This document shows positions 9,968-17,663 of a DNA stretch of 34,434 bases, piece after piece (the first letter of the stretch is position 1; each line of letters opens with the position of its first letter). The notes beneath the pieces are model-generated. The model ran no database searches. It had not been told where the DNA came from and saw nothing but the letters and a program-made list of their open reading frames with translations. The stretch is taken from assembly GCA_016872925.1 (NCBI GenBank), contig VGYR01000008.1:1-34434 (forward strand). Reading direction: 5' to 3'. This DNA comes from Planctomycetota bacterium. Its GTDB lineage: Bacteria; Planctomycetota; Planctomycetia; Pirellulales; UBA1268. The translations under genes and the position numbers were made by a program.

Positions 9968-10642
9968 TCAGCCGAGCCCCAGCAGGCCGTGGAGCCGGGG
10001 ATCGGCGAGCGAGTCCGCCACCAGCCTGACGCCGCTGAAATCGTGACTCCGGCTGTGTTCGCCCGGCACGGCGACGACGACCGCGCCGGCTGCCACGCCC
10101 GCCCGGCATCCGACGTGCGAATCCTCGAGCACGACGAGCTGCCCGGGGACCACGCCGAGCCGCTCGGCGGCGAGCCGGTAGATCGCCGGGTCGGGCTTGC
10201 CCCGTTCCACGTCGTGGGCGGTGAGCACGCAGGCGAAGCGGTCGGCCAGCGCCAGCCGCGCGAGGATGTCGTGGGCGTAGTCCGGCGCACTGCTGGTGGC
10301 GACGCAGCGCGGCACGCCGGCCGCGGCGAGCCGGTCGAGCAGCGCCACCGCCCCGGGAAGCGCCGCCAGCCGCGCGTCGAGGAAGCCGACGAAGATCTCG
10401 CGCGTCTCGCGCGACAGGGTCTCGATCGTGTCCGACAGCCCGTGCCATTCGATCATCGTCTTCAGGGCCACCGCCTGCGGCCTCCCCACCATCGCGTCGA
10501 GGAGGTCCGGGCCGAGGCTGCGGCCGCGGCGCCGGAGCAGTTCGGCGCCGACGTCGGGATAGATGTCCTCGGTGTTGACCAGGAGGCCGTCGAGGTCGAA
10601 GGCCACGGCGAGGCGCGGTGCGGGATCGGCAGAGGTCGTCAT
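9968..10642 (-). CDS. HAD-superfamily phosphatase (subfamily IA, beta-phosphoglucomutase-like)
   Basis: Haloacid-dehalogenase-type hydrolase of 224 residues, likely acting on a small sugar or nucleotide phosphate. Motif I is D16-L-D18-G with the nucleophile Asp16. Motif II is ATSSA, motif III is the lysine of RGKPDP, and motif IV is VLEDS. A helical cap lies between motifs I and II, as in beta-phosphoglucomutase and pseudouridine-5'-phosphatase. The true substrate cannot be read from the sequence. Its ATG overlaps the stop of the upstream membrane-protein gene in an ATGA junction (10642-10639), so the two are probably translationally coupled. Confidence 0.9.
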   Translation of the reverse strand: MTTSADPAPRLAVAFDLDGLLVNTEDIYPDVGAELLRRRGRSLGPDLLDAMVGRPQAVALKTMIEWHGLSDTIETLSRETREIFVGFLDARLAALPGAVALLDRLAAAGVPRCVATSSAPDYAHDILARLALADRFACVLTAHDVERGKPDPAIYRLAAERLGVVPGQLVVLEDSHVGCRAGVAAGAVVVAVPGEHSRSHDFSGVRLVADSLADPRLHGLLGLG

Positions 10643-12240
10643 CGGTCGGCGGGGGCGTCGTGCGGGGAAGGGGCTCGGTCACCGGCGGGGATCCGGTACA
10701 CGGCGTAGACGCCGGCGCGGTGGAGGAGATCCCAACCGAAGTCATCGATGCCGGGCACGTCGACCGGCACGATCGCGTGGGTGGCGCCATAGCGGGCGGC
10801 GGCGGCGGCGGCGCGCTGCCGGCCCAGTTCGGCCGTGCTGTTGACCATCCCGCGGAGCGAGCCGTCGCGTGAGTAGCAGTCGATCATCCGGCGGCGCCAT
10901 TCGAGCAGCGAGGGGACGTCCTGGGGGCTGTTCTTCCAGCCGACCACCTCGGCACGGCCGGTGAACCAGGTGAAGCTCGCCGCGCCGCGCGGCGTGAGAA
11001 ACCGGGCACCGGCGGGGACGTTCGCGGCGACCCAGCGGCAGGCGTCGCGCCAGGCCGGGGCGTCGACTCGGGCATCGGCGCGTGGCGCGGGGGTGGAGCG
11101 TCCCGGGAGTGGCCAGTGGGCCGACTGTCCGGCGAGATCGGCTGCCAGCAGCAGGGCCGCGAGCGCTCGGGTCGCCGGGACGGGAAGGGGCACGATTCGG
11201 GCGAGCACGGCGCGGTCGGCCAGAACCGCGGCCACCGTCGCCGCGAGCGACAGGGGCACGAGCACGTCGGCGAGCCGGAAAAAGTAGTAGCGGAGCAGCC
11301 CGTAGACGGCGGCCGGTGCGAGGGGCTCCGCCAGCGACACGACCACCCCGGCGGCCGAGATCACCAGCGCCGCCAGCGTGAGCCGGTCGCTGCGGCGCCA
11401 GGCGGGGGTCGAGGGCAGCCGGCCGCGGAGGAGGAGCCACACGCACACCGCGAGGACGTGGCGCGCCCACAGCCCGTCGGCGAACGAACGGAGCAGGAGA
11501 TGATGGGGGAGGCGCTCGACGACGTAGATCCGCGTCGCCGCGATCCGCTCGGCGGCCTCGGCCCCGGCAGTCAGCCCCAGTGCCGGCACGACACCGACCG
11601 CCGCGGCGGCAACGCCGGCTCCGAGCCAGGCCACGTCGCTGGCTTTCCACGGAGGCAGTTCCCCCCGGCTCCACCATGCCGCCAGCACCAGCGCCACCTG
11701 CGCCCAGCCGCCGACGAGCGGATGCAGCGCGGTGCCCGCGCCGGCCAGCGCCCAGGCGAGCGAAAACCGGCCGCGGGCCCAGACGCCTGCCGCCGCCAGG
11801 ACGAATCCCCACGCAAAAACCTTCGCCTCGCAGCCGCCGAGCACCCACTCGCCGGCCGCCGTCGTCTGCCGCAGCGCCAGCGCGAACAGCGCCCCGGCGG
11901 CGATCCGCGCCGCCGCCGACGGGAGCAGCGGCCGCAGCGCCCACCAGGCTCCCACGGCCACGGCCAGCCAGCCGGCCCAGCGGCCCACCCAGGCCGCCGA
12001 CTCGAGGGGCATTTCCGCCGCGATCGCGCCGAAGAGACGGAAAAACAGCCCGTGGCCGTCGGGTGTCTCGAGAAAGAAATCGCCGCGGCCAAAGTCGGGA
12101 TCGGCCGCGTGGCGGGCCTTGGTGAGGTAGACCGTCTCGTTGACGTCGGGCACCGGCCAGGCCCCGGTCGCCGCGCAGAGAAGCGTGAGCACTGCCAGCT
12201 CCCCGATCACCGCCGCCGTCGACTGGACCGGTCGCTGCAT
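10639..12240 (-). CDS. multi-spanning membrane protein (DUF6798-like)
   Basis: 533 residues with many hydrophobic helices spread over the first 400 residues. A soluble C-terminal domain follows, with the phrases WRDACRWVAANVPAGARFLTP, WFTGRAEVVGWKN and YGATHAIVPVD. The layout resembles integral membrane glycosyltransferase-like proteins, and the C-terminal phrases recall DUF6798 proteins of planctomycetes, though that name is from memory. Function is unknown. The start at 12240 gives a short cytoplasmic leader before the first helix; the open frame further upstream is Arg-rich and not credible. It is divergent from prpB with a 62-base gap and coupled to the HAD gene by ATGA. Confidence 0.75.
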   Translation of the reverse strand: MQRPVQSTAAVIGELAVLTLLCAATGAWPVPDVNETVYLTKARHAADPDFGRGDFFLETPDGHGLFFRLFGAIAAEMPLESAAWVGRWAGWLAVAVGAWWALRPLLPSAAARIAAGALFALALRQTTAAGEWVLGGCEAKVFAWGFVLAAAGVWARGRFSLAWALAGAGTALHPLVGGWAQVALVLAAWWSRGELPPWKASDVAWLGAGVAAAAVGVVPALGLTAGAEAAERIAATRIYVVERLPHHLLLRSFADGLWARHVLAVCVWLLLRGRLPSTPAWRRSDRLTLAALVISAAGVVVSLAEPLAPAAVYGLLRYYFFRLADVLVPLSLAATVAAVLADRAVLARIVPLPVPATRALAALLLAADLAGQSAHWPLPGRSTPAPRADARVDAPAWRDACRWVAANVPAGARFLTPRGAASFTWFTGRAEVVGWKNSPQDVPSLLEWRRRMIDCYSRDGSLRGMVNSTAELGRQRAAAAAARYGATHAIVPVDVPGIDDFGWDLLHRAGVYAVYRIPAGDRAPSPHDAPADR

Positions 12241-12302
12241 GAAACGGCCTTGGTTTCCCGGACGATCTCGCACGGGCGACGGCAACCCTCCGGCAGGATA
12301 CA

Positions 12303-13268
12303 GTGAGCGGCATGCAACCCGAAGCCGTCCCTCCCGCCCCGGCAGGCCCCGCCACGGCCGCCGGCGGCGCCGCGCTCCGTTCCGCAGTGGCTGCCGGGCA
12401 GATCGCGATCGTCGGAGCGCCACTGGCGATCGCCGCGAAACTCGTCGAACGCTCCGGCTTCGACGCCGTCTACCTGTCGGGCGCCGCGCTGTCGGCCGGT
12501 GGCCTCGCCGTGCCCGACGTCGGACTGTTCTCCCGCGCGCAGCTGGTCGAGCAGACCCGGATCCTCGCCCGGGCGGTGACGATTCCGCTCGTCGTCGATG
12601 CCGACACCGGGTTCGGCGGTCCCGACGAGGTGGCCCGCACCGTCCGGCTCCTCGAGGAAGCCGGGGCGGCGGCGATCCAGATCGAAGACCAGGTCGCCGT
12701 CGGCAAGCGCTGCGGCCACCTCGCCGGCAAGCAGGTGATCGCCGCCGCCGAGATGGCCGAAAAGGTGGCCGCCGCGGCCGAGGCCCGGCGCGACCGCGAT
12801 CTGGTGATCATCGCCCGGTCCGACGCGCGGGGCGTCGCCGGCCTCGACGACTGCCTCCGCCGGCTCGAGGCCTACCGCGACGCCGGCGCCGACTGGCTGT
12901 TTCCCGAGGCGCTGGCCACGCGCGATGAGTTCACCACGGTCGGCGGCGTTTTCCGCGGCCGGCTGCCGCTGGTTGCCAACATGACCGAGTTCGGCGCCGG
13001 GCCGCTCCTCGACCGCGACGACCTGGAGTCGGCCGGATTCGCCGCGGTCCTCTACCCGATGACACTCCTCCGCCTGGCGATGACGGCGATGGAGGCGGGG
13101 CTGGCGATCCTCGCCGAAGAGGGCTCGCAGGAGGAGCTCGTCGACAGCATGCAGTCGCGGGAGGAGCTGTACGAACTGCTCGACTACGATCCCGCCCACC
13201 CGGAGCGCTGGCTCGAGGCCAACGGCCTCGGAGGCGCGACGGGAGCCGATGGAGCCTCGCCGCGATGA
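12303..13268 (+). CDS. prpB: 2-methylisocitrate lyase family protein
   Basis: PrpB splits 2-methylisocitrate into pyruvate and succinate in the methylcitrate cycle of propionate breakdown. It belongs to the isocitrate lyase/PEP mutase family. The 321-residue product carries the signature K135-RCGH (loop cysteine Cys137), metal-binding DAD (99-101) and IQIED (126-129). GTG at 12303 follows AGGA by four bases; an ATG at 12312 is an alternative. prpC follows with an ATGA overlap, which supports the methylcitrate assignment over isocitrate or carboxyphosphonoenolpyruvate chemistry. No prpD is in the window. Confidence 0.88.
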   Translation: MSGMQPEAVPPAPAGPATAAGGAALRSAVAAGQIAIVGAPLAIAAKLVERSGFDAVYLSGAALSAGGLAVPDVGLFSRAQLVEQTRILARAVTIPLVVDADTGFGGPDEVARTVRLLEEAGAAAIQIEDQVAVGKRCGHLAGKQVIAAAEMAEKVAAAAEARRDRDLVIIARSDARGVAGLDDCLRRLEAYRDAGADWLFPEALATRDEFTTVGGVFRGRLPLVANMTEFGAGPLLDRDDLESAGFAAVLYPMTLLRLAMTAMEAGLAILAEEGSQEELVDSMQSREELYELLDYDPAHPERWLEANGLGGATGADGASPR

Positions 13269-14428
13269 CCGCTCCCAATTCCGACGCCGGCACCGCGGCC
13301 GGCGGACCCCCGCCTGTCGCCCGCGGTCTGGCCGGCGTGATCGCCGGTGAGACGGCGATCTCGTCGCTCGACAGCGGCCTCCGCTACCGGGGCTACGGGA
13401 TCGAGCCGCTCGCCCGGGCGGCCGACTTCGAGGATGTCGCCTACCTGCTTCTCCACGGCGAGTTACCCGACCGCGCCGAACACGGCCGGTTCACGGCGCG
13501 CGTCCAAGCGGCCGCGGCAACGCCCGACCGGACCGTGATCGATGCCCTGGCCCTGCTCGCCGCCCGCGAGCCGGAGGCGGCGCCGATGGACGCCCTCCGG
13601 ACCGGCGTCAGCATCCTCGGCCAGATCACGCGCGACGAGGCCCCGGGACCCCATGCCGCCCTCGTCGCCGCGGCCGAGCGGCTCATCGGCCAAGTGCCGG
13701 CGATTCTCGCCGCCTGGCTCGACCTCGTCGCCGGGCGCCCCGTGGCCCGCTGGCCCGATGCGGCGCTGGCCCCGGCGCTCCTCGAGCGACTCACTGGCGC
13801 CGCCCCCACCGCGGCCGCTGTCGCGGCCTTCGGGGCGACCCTCGTCCTCTACGCCGAGCACGAGTTCAACGCCTCGACGTTCGCCGCCCGGACGGTGGTT
13901 TCGACAGGCTCCGACATGCATTCGGCGATCGTGGCGGCGATCGGCACCCTCAAGGGCCCGCTCCACGGCGGTGCCAATGAGAAGGTCCTCGAGGTCCTCG
14001 CCGCGATCGGCGCGGCCGATCGGGCCGCCCCCTGGCTCGAGGAGCAGTTCGCCGGCAAACGCGTCGTGATGGGGTTCGGCCACCGTGTCTACAAGCACGG
14101 CGACGTCCGGGCGAAGCTCCTCGGCGAGCTGTGCGCCGCGATGGTCCGCGGCACGCCCGGCGAGGACCTGGAGACGCTGGCGCGGCGCGTCGAGGAGATC
14201 ATGCTCGAGCGCAAGGGGCTGCGGCCGAACCTCGACTGGCCGGCAGCCCGCGTCTACCACGCCCTCGGCCTGCCGGTGAAGGTGTTCACGCCGATCTTCG
14301 TCGTCGCCCGGATGAGCGGCTGGACGGCCCACGTCATCGAACAGGCGGGGGACAATCGGCTCATCCGCCCCCTGTCGCTCTACGCCGGCCCTGCCCCGCG
14401 CGACTACCGGCCCCTCGGGAGCCGGTAG
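13265..14428 (+). CDS. prpC: 2-methylcitrate/citrate synthase
   Basis: 387-residue citrate synthase family enzyme. It condenses oxaloacetate with propionyl-CoA (methylcitrate) or acetyl-CoA (citrate). The catalytic His234 (GPLHGGANEK), His273 (GFGHRVYKHGD) and Asp324 (PNLDW) are all present. The length fits the short bacterial class. The start overlaps the prpB stop (ATGA, 13265-13268), so the pair is an operon. This neighbour is why methylcitrate synthase is preferred; the sequence alone does not settle substrate. Confidence 0.88.
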   Translation: MTAPNSDAGTAAGGPPPVARGLAGVIAGETAISSLDSGLRYRGYGIEPLARAADFEDVAYLLLHGELPDRAEHGRFTARVQAAAATPDRTVIDALALLAAREPEAAPMDALRTGVSILGQITRDEAPGPHAALVAAAERLIGQVPAILAAWLDLVAGRPVARWPDAALAPALLERLTGAAPTAAAVAAFGATLVLYAEHEFNASTFAARTVVSTGSDMHSAIVAAIGTLKGPLHGGANEKVLEVLAAIGAADRAAPWLEEQFAGKRVVMGFGHRVYKHGDVRAKLLGELCAAMVRGTPGEDLETLARRVEEIMLERKGLRPNLDWPAARVYHALGLPVKVFTPIFVVARMSGWTAHVIEQAGDNRLIRPLSLYAGPAPRDYRPLGSR

Positions 14429-14474
14429 ATCGGCCTGGCCCGACGTCGCCGCGGCCAGCACCGGAAAGCGAGCG

Positions 14475-14506
14475 GGGCGTGGCGGCCCGGGTGAGCCACC
14501 ACGCCC
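14475..14506. terminator. hairpin between convergent prpC and DUF1573 gene
   Basis: GGGCGTGG (14475-14482) pairs with CCACGCCC (14499-14506) across a 16-base loop. It lies in the 108-base gap between two convergent genes. There is no T-run, so a bidirectional terminator role is only a suggestion. Confidence 0.3.
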
Positions 14507-14536
14507 GCGCCTGCGTGCCGAAAAGCGCCGGGCGGT

Positions 14537-15586
14537 TCACAACGCCGCGGCGGCGGATGTCGCCGGCCCCGCGCCGTTGGCCGGCGGGGCCTCGGCAGCC
14601 GGCTCGACCGTGGCCTGCACCAACACGCTCGGGACGACGTTCTCGCCCAGGTCGGTGGCGATCTTCAGCTCGCGCTCGATCTTGCCGGTCGCGTCGCCGG
14701 CCTTGAACGTCACCGGCAGGATGTGGACCAGGGCCGGCTCGGGCTTCGCCGGGCAGGTGATGCAGTCGTCGCCGCAATCGATGCCCGTCACCTTGAACGG
14801 CCGGTCGGCCTTGACGACGACGTTCTTCGTCACCGTCCCGCCACAGGGGACGGCGCCCATCGCCAGCAGCTGCGGGCTGACGGTGACCGGGGCCACGATC
14901 AAACCCTCGACGTCCATCGGGATCTGCGTCGCCCGCGGGTCGTTGGTGACGAGGATCAACTGGCCCTTGAGGAACCCCGCCGGAGCCCCGGGCTTGAGCC
15001 GGAAGGTGAGGTCGTACGACGACTGGCCGCCGCTCCGCTGCGGCTTCGAGAGCATGACTTCGAAATTGGAATTGACGCTCCGGACATCCTGGATCACCCA
15101 GGGGAAATCACCCGACCGAGAGACGCGGACCTTCTGCTCGGCGCCGCTCCCGAAGGGCACCTTGCCGAGGTCGACGAACGCGGGGGTGAAGGCGACGTCG
15201 CCGCGGATGTTGCCGCTGACCCGGAGCTGGACCTCGGCATAGAACGGCTTGTCGAACGTCACCGTCAGCGTGGCGCCGCGCTGGCCGACGAACGAGTGGG
15301 TGTTGAACGTGGCGATGATCTCGGCACTCTCCCCGGTCTTCAGGTCGTGGCGGGAGACCTTGGGGGAGGTGCACCCGCAACTCGACCGCACGGAGACGAC
15401 GTGGACGTCTTCCTTGTAGGTGTTGGCGAAGACGAACCGGTGCTCCGTCTTCGCGCCCCGGGCGACGGTGCCGAAGTTGTGGGAGGTTTCGGTGAACATC
15501 TTCTTCGCCCAGTCCTGGGCCACGGCGGGCGCGGCCGAGACGACGGCGAGACAGACAGCGACGAGGGTGGTGCGCGGGAGGTTCAT
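14537..15586 (-). CDS. DUF1573 secreted protein
   Basis: 349 residues. A signal peptide covers residues 1-23 (MNLPRTTLVAVCLAVVSAAP). The DUF1573 hallmark follows: a HNFGTVARGA strand and then the SCGCTSP motif, with Ig-like beta repeats (GDVAFTPAFVDLGKVPFG, then a third module at VTVSPQLLAMGAVPCGG). A Cys-rich CGDDCITC stretch lies near the C-terminus, and the tail is Ala/Pro-rich. DUF1573 proteins are abundant in planctomycetes and Bacteroidetes; their role is unknown, probably cell-surface. The frame continues upstream without a signal peptide, so 15586 is chosen, although no Shine-Dalgarno is visible there. Confidence 0.85.
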   Translation of the reverse strand: MNLPRTTLVAVCLAVVSAAPAVAQDWAKKMFTETSHNFGTVARGAKTEHRFVFANTYKEDVHVVSVRSSCGCTSPKVSRHDLKTGESAEIIATFNTHSFVGQRGATLTVTFDKPFYAEVQLRVSGNIRGDVAFTPAFVDLGKVPFGSGAEQKVRVSRSGDFPWVIQDVRSVNSNFEVMLSKPQRSGGQSSYDLTFRLKPGAPAGFLKGQLILVTNDPRATQIPMDVEGLIVAPVTVSPQLLAMGAVPCGGTVTKNVVVKADRPFKVTGIDCGDDCITCPAKPEPALVHILPVTFKAGDATGKIERELKIATDLGENVVPSVLVQATVEPAAEAPPANGAGPATSAAAAL

Positions 15587-15936
15587 TGTTAGGGGGTGGA
15601 CGGTCCAGTGAGGGGGGTGTGTCGGGGCCCTGCTCCATCCAACAACCAGAGGGTACGGATGCCGTCGATCGGGAGTCAACTCGACCGCGGGCCCGGGTGA
15701 GGCGCACGAAGGCCTCGTGGGGAGTATCCCGCGCGCCCCAAGTGTCGGCGGCTGCCGATCCGACGTTTTCGCGGCCGGGTGGTGCGGCCCGTCCAGTCCG
15801 ACCGATACCACCGCGGAGGTTTGCTAGGATGGCAAGGTCGGTGTCCGGCTCCGCCCGTGCGAGAACTGCCGGAGCCGAGGTCGTCGGTGGGACCGGTTCC
15901 CCACGGCGGCCGAGCGAATGGGGACCGGACACCCTC
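15587..15936. other. 350-base gap between the DUF1573 gene and tmRNA
   Basis: No credible gene. It should contain the promoters of both the divergent DUF1573 gene and tmRNA. A TAGGAT -10-like word lies near 15829 on the plus strand, but no matching -35 was found at the usual distance. I see nothing else. Confidence 0.5.
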
Positions 15937-16291
15937 GGGGGCGTACTGGTTTCGACCGGATCGTCGGAGGTCCGGACCGCGTGCCGTGGTTGGTCGGCTG
16001 GCCACGTTAAAAGTCGACCAAGCTTCAATTGCCGAAGCTCAGTTTTCTCTGGCTGCTTAATTAAGTAGCCCCGAGCGATGGCCCCAGTCGGAAGGGCCTC
16101 CCAATCGGTCGCCAAATCCGACTCGCCCCGGTTCACCGCCTGGTACGGCCGGGGTCAAAAACGTTCCGGGCTGGTCAGCGAGGCACCCTGCCGGCCGGGG
16201 GCCCGCCGACGAGATCCAAATCGACCGGATACGCACGTAGACGTTCGTACTGAAGCATCACGGGACGCGGGTTCGACTCCCGCCGCCTCCA
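15937..16291 (+). ncRNA. ssrA: transfer-messenger RNA (tmRNA)
   Basis: 355 bases. The 5' end GGGGGCG (15937-15943) pairs with CGCCTCC at the 3' end (16284-16290, with one G-U), and A16291 is the discriminator. TGGTTTCGACCGGATCG follows the 5' arm, as in tmRNAs. The T-arm is GCGGGTTCGACTCCCGC (16268-16284). CCA is not encoded. The tag frame ends ...GCCGAAGCTCAG... to TAA at 16058-16060, giving AEAQFSLAA if it resumes at GCC 16031. A longer DQASIAEAQFSLAA results if it resumes at GAC 16016, which follows AGTC. tmRNA frees stalled ribosomes with SmpB. Its 3' end is the attachment site of the adjoining element. Confidence 0.93.
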
Positions 16292-17573
16292 TGCCCCGGT
16301 TGTGCAGGGGATCGCAGGATGCTGCGAGACCCCGCACAGCCGGGGCGTTTTCATGCGCGGACGATTCGGCCTGCGAGTCAAAGCACCCACTCGCGGGAAC
16401 TTGCTGCGCCGCTTTGTGCGCCTGTTTGCTGCCGGCGACCGCGGCACGCTCGAAGTCGGCGTCGGTGACATCGACGTAGTGCCTCATCGCCACGGCGACT
16501 GTGTTGCCCAGCCACTTGGCGACCACGGCGAGCGGGTACTCGCGGGCCAGGTCGGTTTCGCAGCTCGCCCGCATCGAATGCCAGAGCCGCGTCCACTGCG
16601 GCACCTTGGCCCGCTTGATGATCTTTTCGAGCGTCGAACGGAGGTTGCAGCCGGCCCACCCGTGCTTGCCGTGGGCGCGACGACGGTACTCCTCGGCGAA
16701 GACGTACTCCGCACCCTCCGGCGCTTGATCCCACGCTTCCTCGAGATACGGCCGCACGTCGGCGAACAGCGGGATCACGCGGTAGCCCCGGCCGGCCAGG
16801 TGCTCGAGTTTCGGGCAGGGAACCGTGATTCGGCCGCGATCCCAGTCGATGTCCTGCCACCGCAGGCTCATGGCCTCGCTCGGCACGCGTAAGCCCGCGA
16901 AACGCGAGAGGGCGATCAAAAGCCGCCAGTCTTGATTCGGGGCGTGGTCGATCACCTGGCGCACGTCCGCTGCCTCGACGTAGGCCCGGCGCTCGGAGGC
17001 GTCCCCGGGGCGATGGCGGACGTACTCAAAGGGATTCTCGGCCAGGAGTTTCTTCCGCTTGGCGTGGTCAAACATCAGCCTCGCGTGCTGGAGCCGCTTG
17101 TGGATCGTCGTGGGGCGAAGCCCGTCGGAGATCATGCGCTGCCGAAACTCCTCGGCCTTTTCGGGAGTCACCTCGGCGATCGGAAAGGCGGACCCAAGAA
17201 ACTCCGTCAGTCCGTCAACGACCTGCTGCCAGGCCCGGACGCTCGCCACCTTGTATTCCGGTTTCCTCGCTTCGAGCCACGCCGCCAGGAACGGCCCCAT
17301 CGTCACGGTTGCGGTTGCCGCGCGGCGGTCTGCGAGACCGGCCTTCACCAGCCGCTCGTGGAGCTTGAGGGGGAGTTCTGCCAGCCAGGAAGCCAGGTCA
17401 CGGCCGTGAGGTTCCCCGGCCGCGAGATCGCTCACCAGGGCCTCGACGCGGCGGTGCCACGATTCGGCGGTCTTCACCGGCAGCTTGCCGAGCCGGATGC
17501 GTTTGCGGCTGCCGTCGGGGACTACGACTTCGATGCGGAAGAAGCCGTTGGGGTCTTTGATGAGTGATGCCAT
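16155..17573 (-). CDS. int: tyrosine recombinase (integrase), C-terminus fused to antisense tmRNA
   Basis: 472 residues from ATG 17573, which follows GAGGA by 8 bases; a GTG at 17603 in the same frame lacks a ribosome site. The N-terminal part is a SAM-like core-binding domain (about 85-180). The catalytic domain has Arg229 (FAGLRVPSE), His332-x-x-Arg335 (WHSMRAS) and Tyr366 (RHYVDV). The fourth His/Trp position reads LGN (Asn357). From Met428 the frame enters the attachment core (MEAAGVE) and then reads 38 codons antisense through tmRNA before TGA at 16157-16155. So the last 34-45 residues are set by the integration site. The native tail probably lies at 28782-28997. The enzyme integrates and excises the element at tmRNA. 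Confidence 0.92.
   Translation of the reverse strand: MASLIKDPNGFFRIEVVVPDGSRKRIRLGKLPVKTAESWHRRVEALVSDLAAGEPHGRDLASWLAELPLKLHERLVKAGLADRRAATATVTMGPFLAAWLEARKPEYKVASVRAWQQVVDGLTEFLGSAFPIAEVTPEKAEEFRQRMISDGLRPTTIHKRLQHARLMFDHAKRKKLLAENPFEYVRHRPGDASERRAYVEAADVRQVIDHAPNQDWRLLIALSRFAGLRVPSEAMSLRWQDIDWDRGRITVPCPKLEHLAGRGYRVIPLFADVRPYLEEAWDQAPEGAEYVFAEEYRRRAHGKHGWAGCNLRSTLEKIIKRAKVPQWTRLWHSMRASCETDLAREYPLAVVAKWLGNTVAVAMRHYVDVTDADFERAAVAGSKQAHKAAQQVPASGCFDSQAESSAHENAPAVRGLAASCDPLHNRGMEAAGVEPASRDASVRTSTCVSGRFGSRRRAPGRQGASLTSPERF
16272..16291 (+). repeat. left attachment site core (attL)
   Basis: TTCGACTCCCGCCGCCTCCA, the T-loop to discriminator end of tmRNA, identical to 28998-29017. The flanking bases differ (G/T here, C/C at the right copy), so the repeat is exactly 20 bp. 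Integration keeps tmRNA intact. Confidence 0.92.
16293..16351 (+). terminator. element-encoded terminator behind tmRNA
   Basis: GCCCCGGTTGTGC (16293-16305) pairs with GCACAGCCGGGGC (16334-16346, one G-T). There is an inner GCAG/CTGC hairpin, and GTTTT follows. It starts one base after the 20-bp core and lies within the element, so it would end tmRNA transcription after integration. It also sits inside the integrase frame on the other strand. Confidence 0.65.
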
Positions 17574-17663
17574 GCGTGTGTCCTCGCGGGTTTGATTCGC
17601 CACTCTACCGGGGGAGCGGCCATTGCAGGTGGCCGGGTTTCAGGAACGTGGTCATGTGGGGGC

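Noticed and set aside
16265-16291. A tRNA gene at the left attachment site
   Set aside because: The T-arm and acceptor end pair with GGGGGCG at 15937 and there is no anticodon arm nearby, so it is the tmRNA end.
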